Assembly (NCBI RefSeq): GCF_001456115.1
Contig: NZ_CP013264.1
Span: forward strand, 248,001 to 312,000
Reading direction: 5' to 3'
From: Sphingobium baderi
GTDB lineage: Bacteria > Pseudomonadota > Alphaproteobacteria > Sphingomonadales > Sphingomonadaceae
Length of the DNA stretch: 64,000 bases
Position 1 is the stretch's first letter; each line of letters opens with the position of its first letter. Below, one piece after another: positions 57,153 through 64,000 of this stretch. Under the pieces are notes generated by a model, which made no database searches, had not been told where the DNA came from, and saw nothing but the letters and a program-made list of their open reading frames with translations. Both the position numbers and the translations under genes were made by a program.

Positions 57153-57229
57153 CGCATCTTCCAGTCCGGCCGGGCGGGAGGACGCGGTGGCATTGCGTCT
57201 TTCACCTTCGCCCGGCCCCGGAAATCTGA

Positions 57230-57805
57230 ATGGAAGCTCTCCTCACCTCCGCCGCGCTGGTCGCGCTCGCCGAAATGGGCGACAAGACGCAACTGCTCGC
57301 CATGCTGCTCGCCACCCGCTTCCGAAAGCCGGTGCCGATCATCATGGGCATATTGTTCGCGACGCTCGCCAATCATTTCCTGGCCGCTTTGGTCGGACAC
57401 TCCATCGCGGGCGTGCTGACGCGGGACTGGTTCCGCTATGCCGTGGCCGCCAGTTTCATCGCGATGGCGGCGTGGACGCTGATCCCCGACACAATCGACG
57501 AGGACGCGCCGCTCAAGGCGCCGTCGAAGGCGGGCGTGTTCGTGACTACGCTGGTCGCCTTCTTCCTGGTCGAGATGGGCGACAAGACGCAGGTGGCGAC
57601 CGTGGCGCTGGGCGCGCGCTTCGACAATCTGATCGCGGTGACGGCGGGCACGACGCTGGGCATGATGATCGCCAATGTGCCCGCGGTCCTGTTCGGCGAG
57701 GTGCTGGCGAAAAAGGTGCCGATGCGCGCGCTTCAGATCGGCGCGGCGCTGCTGTTCCTGCTTCTGGGCCTGTGGATGATTGCCGGTCTGCAAGGCTGGA
57801 TATGA
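57230..57805 (+). CDS. GDT1/TMEM165 (UPF0016) family manganese exporter
   Basis: 191 residues with six membrane helices and the duplicated signature EMGDKTQ at residues 15-21 and about 116-122, each at the centre of one half of the pseudo-symmetric transporter. Family members move Mn2+/Ca2+ out of the cytoplasm. The upstream riboswitch should switch it on when manganese is high. Confidence 0.9.
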   Translation: MEALLTSAALVALAEMGDKTQLLAMLLATRFRKPVPIIMGILFATLANHFLAALVGHSIAGVLTRDWFRYAVAASFIAMAAWTLIPDTIDEDAPLKAPSKAGVFVTTLVAFFLVEMGDKTQVATVALGARFDNLIAVTAGTTLGMMIANVPAVLFGEVLAKKVPMRALQIGAALLFLLLGLWMIAGLQGWI

Positions 57806-57887
57806 TATAAGGCGGTTGTCAGCAGGCGGCGGCTGATGCAAGGGGGAGGCCAAGAGTCTTCCCCCTTATTCAGACATGGGACGCGTG

Positions 57888-58823
57888 ATGAAGGACAGTC
57901 TGGTTACCCTGTTCGGCGGCGGCGGCTTTCTGGGCCGTCAGGTGGCGCAGGCGCTGCTGGAGCGCGGTGCGCGAGTGCGCGTGGCGCAGCGCGATCTGGC
58001 GGGCGCGGTGCGGATCAAGCCGCTGGGCGGCCTGGGCCAGACGCAGTTCGTCGTGGCGGACATCCGCAAGCCCAAAAGCGTCGCGCTGGCCGTCGCGGAC
58101 AGCGACATCGTCATCAACCTGGTCGGCATATTGAGCGGCGATTTCGACGCGGTGCACCATCAGGGTGCGGCCAATGTGGCGAAGGCGGCGGCGGACGCAG
58201 GCGTCAAGGCGCTGGTCCATGTGTCGGCCATCGGCGCGGACGCGCAAAGCCCGTCCGCCTATGGCCGGTCCAAGGCGGCGGGCGAAGCGGCGGTCAAGGC
58301 GGCCTTTCCGAACGCGACCATCATCCGGCCGTCGATCATCTTCGGGCCGGAAGACCAGTTCCTCAACCGCTTTGCCGACCTGATCCGCATGGCTCCCGTG
58401 GTGCCGGTGATCGGCGCGGGCACGAAGTTCCAGCCGGTGTTCGTCACCGATGTCGCGGGGGCCATCGTCAATGCGGCGGCGCAGCCGGACGCGCATGGCG
58501 GCAAGACCTATGAACTGGGCGGGCCGCAGGTGCTGAGCATGATGGAGCTCAATGCATGGATCGCCAAGGCCATCGGGCGGGAACGCAGCCTGATGGCGGT
58601 GCCCGCGCCGATCGCTTCGCTGATCGCGACCTTTGGTTTCCTGCCGGGCGCGCCGATCACGCGGGACCAATATGCGATGCTGCAAAAGGACAATGTGGTC
58701 GCGCCGGACGCGCAAGGGCTGGCGGCGCTGGGCATCGCGCCGACGCCAATGGGCGCGGTCGCGGAAGGCTGGCTGGTGCGCTATCGCCGGCATGGCCGCT
58801 TCGCCGGGCGCGTAAAGGCCTGA
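57888..58823 (+). CDS. complex I NDUFA9-like NAD(P)-binding protein
   Basis: 311 residues from MKDSLVTLFGGGGFLGRQVA; GGGA lies six bases before this ATG, and an in-frame ATG at 57876 is the alternative. Extended short-chain dehydrogenase fold: GGGGFLG (dinucleotide binding), LVHVSAIGADAQSPSAYGRS with the YxxxK-like YGRSK, and PSIIFGPEDQFLNRFADLIR. The YGRSKAAGE and IFGPED motifs are those of the NDUFA9-like proteins. Precise role in bacteria unproven. Confidence 0.85.
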   Translation: MKDSLVTLFGGGGFLGRQVAQALLERGARVRVAQRDLAGAVRIKPLGGLGQTQFVVADIRKPKSVALAVADSDIVINLVGILSGDFDAVHHQGAANVAKAAADAGVKALVHVSAIGADAQSPSAYGRSKAAGEAAVKAAFPNATIIRPSIIFGPEDQFLNRFADLIRMAPVVPVIGAGTKFQPVFVTDVAGAIVNAAAQPDAHGGKTYELGGPQVLSMMELNAWIAKAIGRERSLMAVPAPIASLIATFGFLPGAPITRDQYAMLQKDNVVAPDAQGLAALGIAPTPMGAVAEGWLVRYRRHGRFAGRVKA

Positions 58824-58966
58824 ACCGATCCATCGACGGGACGAAAGCCGCTCGCGACCGGCTGCCCATGGGGCGCTTTGCGGGCGGCGCGGTCTGCGGC
58901 AATGTGTGCGGCGCACAATCGTGCTTTCCCCGTAACGAAAACCTGACCCGAGGACCATAGCGCCCC

Positions 58967-59776
58967 ATGGACATGCATTATCTGACGGTCATCCTGCTCG
59001 GCATCGTCGAGGGGCTGACCGAATTCCTGCCGGTATCCTCGACCGGCCACCTCATATTGGCCAGCGAACTGCTGGGCTATGACGCATCGACCTGGGCGAT
59101 GTTCAATGTCGTGATCCAGCTCGGCGCGATCATGGCGGTGGTGGTGCTGTATTGGCGGACATTCTGGGCGGTCGCCATGGGCCTGCTGCGGCGGGAGCCG
59201 GTGAGCTGGCGTTTCCTGCGGAACCTGCTGATCGCGTTCATGCCATCGGCCGTCATCGGGCTGGCGCTGCATAATTATATCGAAGTGCTGCTGGGCGCGC
59301 CGCAGGTCGTGGCCTGGGCGCTCATCGTCGGCGGCATCGCCATCCTGCTGATCGAGCGGATGGTCAAGAAAGCGGAATATCACGGCATCGCCGACATTCC
59401 GCTGCTGCAAGTGGCCGGTATCGGCTTCATCCAGTGCATTTCGATGATCCCCGGGGTGAGCCGTTCGGGCGCGACGATCATGGGCGCCTTGATGTTGGGC
59501 GTGGAGCGGCGGACGGCCGCGGAGTTCAGCTTCTTCCTCGCCATCCCCACCATGCTGGGCGCGAGCACGCTGGAGTTGCTGAAAAAGGGCGATCAGATCA
59601 CCAGCGCCAGCGTGGGATGGGGCAGCATCGCGCTGGGCTTTATCGTTTCCTTCATCGTCGCGCTGCTGGTCATCAAATGGTTTGTGGGACTCGTGTCGCG
59701 GCGGGGATTCACGCCCTTTGCCTGGTATCGAATCGTGGCGGGCGCGGCGGCATTGATCTGGCTGGCGGCAAGATAG
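58967..59776 (+). CDS. uppP: undecaprenyl-diphosphatase UppP (BacA)
   Basis: 269 residues, integral membrane: VEGLTEFLPVSSTGHLILAS (catalytic Glu and Ser/His) and PGVSRSGATIMGALMLGVER (PGxSRSG with catalytic Arg). It dephosphorylates undecaprenyl diphosphate to recycle the lipid carrier for cell wall synthesis. Isolated gene. Confidence 0.95.
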   Translation: MDMHYLTVILLGIVEGLTEFLPVSSTGHLILASELLGYDASTWAMFNVVIQLGAIMAVVVLYWRTFWAVAMGLLRREPVSWRFLRNLLIAFMPSAVIGLALHNYIEVLLGAPQVVAWALIVGGIAILLIERMVKKAEYHGIADIPLLQVAGIGFIQCISMIPGVSRSGATIMGALMLGVERRTAAEFSFFLAIPTMLGASTLELLKKGDQITSASVGWGSIALGFIVSFIVALLVIKWFVGLVSRRGFTPFAWYRIVAGAAALIWLAAR

Positions 59777-59942
59777 GTCCGTTTCGGAACTATATAAACG
59801 CCTTATCCTGCAATCCATTCGCATTAAAGACGGATGATGCTGGATTTTAGGTAAATTATGCTGACCTAATGGCCAGAATCCGCGTGACTTTGCCTATCTT
59901 TGAGCCTATGTGAGCGCCTGCAATATTTTCCAGGGGCGACTT

Positions 59943-61394
59943 ATGGGTGACAATCCGATGCTGAAGTTTGTGGGGACGGGCCAGGCCTATCCCGAAAAAC
60001 GCTCGGCGCAGGATCGCGCGGACGATTTCCTTGAGATCAGCCGCAGCTTCATTCTGGACCGGGCGGAAGAGCAGGCGTCGCGCTGTTCGCAATGCGGCGT
60101 GCCCTATTGCTCGACCCATTGCCCGCTGCACAATCATATCCCCGACTGGCTGCGCCTGACCGCGGAAGGGCGGCTGCGCGAAGCCTATGAGCTGTCCAAC
60201 CTCACCAGCACCATGCCGGAAATCTGCGGCCGCATCTGCCCGCAGGATCGCCTGTGCGAAGGCAATTGCGTCATCGAATTTTCCGGCCATGGCGCCGTCA
60301 CCATCGGCAGCGTCGAAAAATACATCACCGATACGGCGTGGAAGGAAGGCTGGGTCGAACCACTGGTGCCCGGCAGCCCCACCGGCCAGTCGGTCGGCGT
60401 GATCGGCGCGGGCCCGGCGGGCCTGACCACGGCGGAATATCTGCGCGTCGCGGGATATGAGGTGCATGTCTATGACCGGCACGACCGGGCGGGCGGGCTG
60501 CTGACCTATGGCATTCCCGGCTTCAAGCTGGAAAAGGACGTGGTGATGCGCCGCGTCCAGCGGCTGAAGGACGGCGGCATCGTCTTTCACCAGAGCTTCG
60601 AGGTCGGACGCGACGCCACGCTGGAAGAGCTGCGCCAGAAGCATGACGCGGTGCTGATCGCGACCGGCGTCTACAAGCCGCGCGACATCAAGGCGCCGGG
60701 CGTGGGCGCACCGGGCGTGGTGAAGGCGCTGGACTATCTGACCGCTTCCAACAAGGCGGGCTTTGGCGACGCGGTGCCGGAACATGAGGACGGGTCACTG
60801 CTGGCGGCGGGCAAGAATGTCGTCGTCATCGGCGGCGGCGACACCGCGATGGACTGCGTCCGCACCGCCATCCGCCAGGGCGCCAAGTCGGTGAAGTGCC
60901 TCTATCGCCGCGACCGGGAAAACATGCCCGGATCGCAGCGCGAAGTCGCCAATGCCGAGGAGGAAGGCGTCGAGTTCGTGTGGCTGACCGCGCCGGTGGC
61001 GTTCGAAGGCACGGAGCATGTCACCGGCGTCAAGGTGACGAAGATGCGGCTGGGTTCACCCGACGCTTCGGGCCGCCGCGCGCCGGAGCCGGACCCCGGC
61101 AGCGAGCACACGCTGGAGGCGGACCTTGTCATCAAGGCGCTGGGCTATGACCCGGAAGAACTGCCGCGGCTGTTCGGATCGGAAGACCTGTCGGTCACGC
61201 GCTGGGGCACGCTGCGCGTCGATCATCGCACGATGATGACCAGCGTGGACGGCGTGTTCGCGGCGGGCGACATCGTGCGCGGCGCTTCGCTGGTCGTCTG
61301 GGCGATCCGCGACGGCCGCGATGTGACCGAGCATATGCACCGCTACCTCAAGGCACAGGCCAAGGCAGCGGCGGGCGAAAGGGTCGCCGCGTGA
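59943..61394 (+). CDS. gltD: glutamate synthase small (beta) subunit
   Basis: 483 residues from MGDNPMLKFVGTGQAYPEKR, preceded by AGGGGCG; a GTG at 59910 is in frame but less likely. Two 4Fe-4S Cys clusters at the N-terminus (CSQCGVPYCSTHCP and CGRICPQDRLCEGNC), FAD-binding GVIGAGPAGLTTAEYL, NADPH-binding GGGDTAMDCVRTA and GVFAAGDIVRGASLVVWAIR. It feeds NADPH electrons to GltB. GTGA overlap with the next gene. Confidence 0.95.
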   Translation: MGDNPMLKFVGTGQAYPEKRSAQDRADDFLEISRSFILDRAEEQASRCSQCGVPYCSTHCPLHNHIPDWLRLTAEGRLREAYELSNLTSTMPEICGRICPQDRLCEGNCVIEFSGHGAVTIGSVEKYITDTAWKEGWVEPLVPGSPTGQSVGVIGAGPAGLTTAEYLRVAGYEVHVYDRHDRAGGLLTYGIPGFKLEKDVVMRRVQRLKDGGIVFHQSFEVGRDATLEELRQKHDAVLIATGVYKPRDIKAPGVGAPGVVKALDYLTASNKAGFGDAVPEHEDGSLLAAGKNVVVIGGGDTAMDCVRTAIRQGAKSVKCLYRRDRENMPGSQREVANAEEEGVEFVWLTAPVAFEGTEHVTGVKVTKMRLGSPDASGRRAPEPDPGSEHTLEADLVIKALGYDPEELPRLFGSEDLSVTRWGTLRVDHRTMMTSVDGVFAAGDIVRGASLVVWAIRDGRDVTEHMHRYLKAQAKAAAGERVAA

Positions 61395-62140
61395 GAAAGA
61401 GGCTGTTCTGGATGGCGGGGGCCGCGCTGGCTTTCGCCGCCCCTGCCCCCCTTCTTGCACAGGCGCAGGAGCAGGCGGCCGATCCCGCGCGGATCGCGGC
61501 GGCGAAGCCGGTGGTGGACAAGGTGTTTCCTGTCGGCACCTATCGTCGGATGATGGGCGAAACCATGTCCAAGATGATGGACAGCATGATGGACGGCGTC
61601 ATGAAGATGCCGCTCGCGCAGCTCGCCCGCATCGGTGGCGTGCCGTCGGAGAAGATCGCGACCCTCAATGATGCATCCATGGCGGAGATCGGCGCGATAC
61701 TCGACCCGCATTTCCGCGAGCGGACGAAGAAGGGCATGGACGCAATGATGGCGTCCATGGCGGACCTGATGAACGGGTTCGAGCCGCAGGTGCGCGACGC
61801 GCTGACCCGCGCCTATGCCCGCAAGTTCGACGGGCGGCAGCTTGGTGAGCTGAACGGCTTTTTCGCGACGCCGACCGGCGATCTGTATGCCCGCGAATCC
61901 ATGATGATGTTCATGGACCCGGAAATCATGCGCGAAATGCAGGCTTTCATGCCTGAGATGATGAAGAAGATGCCCGACATCGCGGCAAAGGCGGAGGCGG
62001 CGACCAAAGACCTGCCCGCCCCCCGCAAGATTGCCGACCTGTCGCCCGCCGAACGCGACCGGCTGGCGAAGCTGTTGGGCGTGAAGGCCGGCGACCTCAA
62101 TGACAACGCCGCTTCGACAAGCGACGAAGGGACCGAATGA
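61391..62140 (+). CDS. DUF2059-family secreted protein
   Basis: 249 residues from a GTG that overlaps the gltD stop. Signal peptide (AGAALAFAAPAPLLAQ), Met-rich helices (MMGETMSKMMDSMMDGVMKM), then the DUF2059 block RAYARKFDGRQLGELNGFFA and TPTGDLYARESMMMFMDPEI. Role unknown. It is coupled at both ends (GTGA and ATGA) to the two glutamate synthase subunits. Confidence 0.82.
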   Translation: MRKRLFWMAGAALAFAAPAPLLAQAQEQAADPARIAAAKPVVDKVFPVGTYRRMMGETMSKMMDSMMDGVMKMPLAQLARIGGVPSEKIATLNDASMAEIGAILDPHFRERTKKGMDAMMASMADLMNGFEPQVRDALTRAYARKFDGRQLGELNGFFATPTGDLYARESMMMFMDPEIMREMQAFMPEMMKKMPDIAAKAEAATKDLPAPRKIADLSPAERDRLAKLLGVKAGDLNDNAASTSDEGTE

Positions 62141-64000
62141 TGACTGAGCAGACCCCTTTCATGGCCAGCCCCGAAGAGCGCGCACGCATCGCTGCCGAGG
62201 GCATGTATCACCCCGAGATGGAAGGCGACGCCTGTGGCGTGGGCCTGGTTGCGGCCACCGATGGCCGTGCCAGCCGCCGCGTGGTGGTGAGCGCCATCGA
62301 TGCGCTGAAAGCCGTGTGGCATCGCGGCGCGGTGGACGCGGACGGCAAGACCGGCGACGGCGCTGGCATCCATGTCGACCTGCCGGTGCGCTTCTTTGAC
62401 GACGCCATCGCCGACAGCGGCCACAAGCCCATGCCCAACCGGCTCGCCGTCGGCATGATCTTCCTGCCGCGCACGGATCTGTCGGCGCAGGAAACCTGCC
62501 GCACCATCGTCGAAAGCGAGATCATCGACGCGGGCTACACCATCTATGGCTGGCGCCAGGTGCCGGTCGACGTGTCGGTCATCGGCGAGAAGGCGCAGCG
62601 CACCCGCCCGGAAATCGAGCAGATCATGATCGCCGGGCCGATGCCCGAGGAACGCGATCAGGCCGAGTTCGAAAAAGACCTCTACCTCATCCGCCGCCGG
62701 ATCGAGAAGAAGGTGATCGCCGCGCAGATCAACGATTTCTACGTCTGTTCGCTGTCCTGCCGCTCGATCATCTACAAGGGGCTGTTCCTGGCGGAATCGC
62801 TGTCGGTTTTCTACCCCGACCTTCAGGACGAGCGGTTCGAAAGCCGGGTCGCGATCTTCCACCAGCGTTATTCGACCAACACCTTTCCGCAATGGTGGCT
62901 GGCCCAGCCCTTCCGCACGCTGGCGCATAATGGCGAGATCAACACGATCCGCGGCAACCAGAACTGGATGAAGAGCCACGAGATCAAGATGGCCAGCCTC
63001 GCATTCGGCGAATATAGCGAGGACATCAAGCCGGTGATCCCGGCGGGCGCTTCGGACACCGCCGCGCTCGACGCCGTGTTCGAGGCAATCTGTCGCGCCG
63101 GGCGCGACGCGCCTACGGCCAAGCTGATGCTGGTTCCCGAAGCGTGGCAGAGCGACAAGGCCGACCTGCCCCGCCCCCATGCGGATATGTATGAATATCT
63201 CGCCTCCGTGATGGAGCCGTGGGACGGCCCCGCCGCGCTGGCGATGACCGATGGCCGCTGGGTCGTCGCGGGCGTGGACCGCAACGCGCTGCGTCCGCTG
63301 CGCTATACGCTGACGGGCGACAATCTGCTGATCGTGGGGTCCGAAACCGGCATGGTCGTGGTGCCCGAAACCACCATCATCCGCAAAGGCCGCATGGGCC
63401 CCGGCCAGATGATCGCCGTCGATCTGCTCGAAGGCGAACTCTATGACGACCGCGCGATCAAGGACAGGATCGCGGGCGAAGCGCCCTATGGCGAACTCAT
63501 CAAGGACTTCATGTCGATCGAGGACCTGCCGCAGGCGCCCAGCGCACTGCCGCAATGGGACAAGGCGGAACTGACGCGCCGCCAGGTCGCGGCCAACATG
63601 ACGCTGGAGGACATGGAGCTGATCCTCAGCCCCATGGTCGAGGATGCGAAGGAAGCCATCGGCTCCATGGGCGACGATACGCCGCTGGCCGTCATTTCCG
63701 ACAAGCCGCGCACGGTCAGCCATTTCTTCCGCCAGAATTTCAGCCAGGTCACGAACCCGCCGATCGACAGCTTGCGCGAACGGCATGTGATGAGCCTCAA
63801 GACGCGCTTTTCGAACCTCAACAACATTCTGGAAGAAGGCGCGCAGAAGAACAACGTGCTGGTGCTGGATTCGCCGGTGCTGACATCGGCCGAATGGACG
63901 CGGCTGAAGGCGCATTTCGGCCATGCGGTCGCGGAAATCGACTGCACCTTCCCGGCCGAGGGCGGGCAGGAGCAGTTGCGCGCGGCGATCACCCGCATCC
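62137..64000 (+). CDS. gltB: glutamate synthase large (alpha) subunit, N-terminal part (runs off window)
   Basis: Starts ATG 62137 within the stop of the DUF2059 gene. After a propeptide of about 32 residues the mature enzyme should begin at Cys33 (EGDACGVGLVAATDG), the nucleophile of the class II amidotransferase domain. Following motifs: AVWHRGAVDADGKTGDGAGI, RYSTNTFPQWWLAQPFRTLA and HNGEINTIRGNQNWMK. The central and FMN-binding parts lie outside the window. It makes glutamate from glutamine and 2-oxoglutarate with GltD. Confidence 0.95.
   Translation, partial: MMTEQTPFMASPEERARIAAEGMYHPEMEGDACGVGLVAATDGRASRRVVVSAIDALKAVWHRGAVDADGKTGDGAGIHVDLPVRFFDDAIADSGHKPMPNRLAVGMIFLPRTDLSAQETCRTIVESEIIDAGYTIYGWRQVPVDVSVIGEKAQRTRPEIEQIMIAGPMPEERDQAEFEKDLYLIRRRIEKKVIAAQINDFYVCSLSCRSIIYKGLFLAESLSVFYPDLQDERFESRVAIFHQRYSTNTFPQWWLAQPFRTLAHNGEINTIRGNQNWMKSHEIKMASLAFGEYSEDIKPVIPAGASDTAALDAVFEAICRAGRDAPTAKLMLVPEAWQSDKADLPRPHADMYEYLASVMEPWDGPAALAMTDGRWVVAGVDRNALRPLRYTLTGDNLLIVGSETGMVVVPETTIIRKGRMGPGQMIAVDLLEGELYDDRAIKDRIAGEAPYGELIKDFMSIEDLPQAPSALPQWDKAELTRRQVAANMTLEDMELILSPMVEDAKEAIGSMGDDTPLAVISDKPRTVSHFFRQNFSQVTNPPIDSLRERHVMSLKTRFSNLNNILEEGAQKNNVLVLDSPVLTSAEWTRLKAHFGHAVAEIDCTFPAEGGQEQLRAAITRI

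Noticed and set aside
57840..57867. AAGGGGG/CCCCCTT hairpin after the GDT1 gene as a terminator
   Set aside because: A stem exists, but only ATT follows it and it lies directly at the start of the next gene; its role cannot be decided.
1..64000. CRISPR arrays
   Set aside because: No regularly spaced direct repeats and no cas genes were seen.

Overview
The window is a GC-rich chromosomal segment from an alphaproteobacterium, most likely a sphingomonad (Sphingobium/Sphingomonas type). This is inferred from GC content, the gene set (Coq7, a PPK2, CsgG-like and GDT1 proteins, a GTA-type lysis pair) and the general look of the proteins; no 16S gene is present, so the genus is not proven.

Layout. 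1-17 kb holds housekeeping and envelope genes: the 5' part of dapA, a soluble lytic transglycosylase, greB, a three-gene yfiR-yfiN-yfiB-like c-di-GMP cassette, a chemotaxis-transducer-like gene broken by an amber codon, ppk2, aspS, rnd, several small genes, lepA, a CsgG-like protein and an acyltransferase. 17-35 kb is the ribosomal superoperon on the minus strand: rpsL-rpsG-fusA-tuf, a strong terminator, then rpsJ-rplC-rplD-rplW-rplB-rpsS-rplV-rpsC-rplP-rpmC-rpsQ-rplN-rplX-rplE-rpsN-rpsH-rplF-rplR-rpsE-rpmD-rplO-secY-adk. It stops after adk, where a decayed SRPBCC lipoprotein gene stands. Several spacers in the operon are unusually long and rich in hairpins.

35-47 kb: an EAL-domain remnant, an M23 peptidase overlapping a bactofilin gene, and comM (Mg-chelatase-like ATPase) split by a complete 3385-bp IS1595-type transposon. 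The transposon has perfect 24-bp terminal inverted repeats and an 8-bp target duplication, and carries four passenger genes besides its transposase. Then follow rlmE, a Ppx/GppA phosphatase and the secF-secD-yajC export operon.

47-52 kb is an accessory patch: tRNA-Pro(GGG), an endolysin/holin pair of the kind used by gene transfer agents, a complete IS1182-like element flanked by TTAA duplications, and an AT-richer abortive-infection (AIPR) gene killed by one ochre codon. 52-64 kb returns to core genes: a GST, dsbB-coq7, two tandem paralogous secreted proteins, a lipoprotein, an Mpo1-like membrane protein, a yybP-ykoY manganese riboswitch with its GDT1 transporter, a complex-I NDUFA9-like protein, uppP and gltD-DUF2059-gltB (the last runs off the end).

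Most notable are the passenger-loaded transposon in comM, the orphan GTA-like lysis pair beside the inactivated AIPR gene, and several genes that a single lesion separates from being intact.
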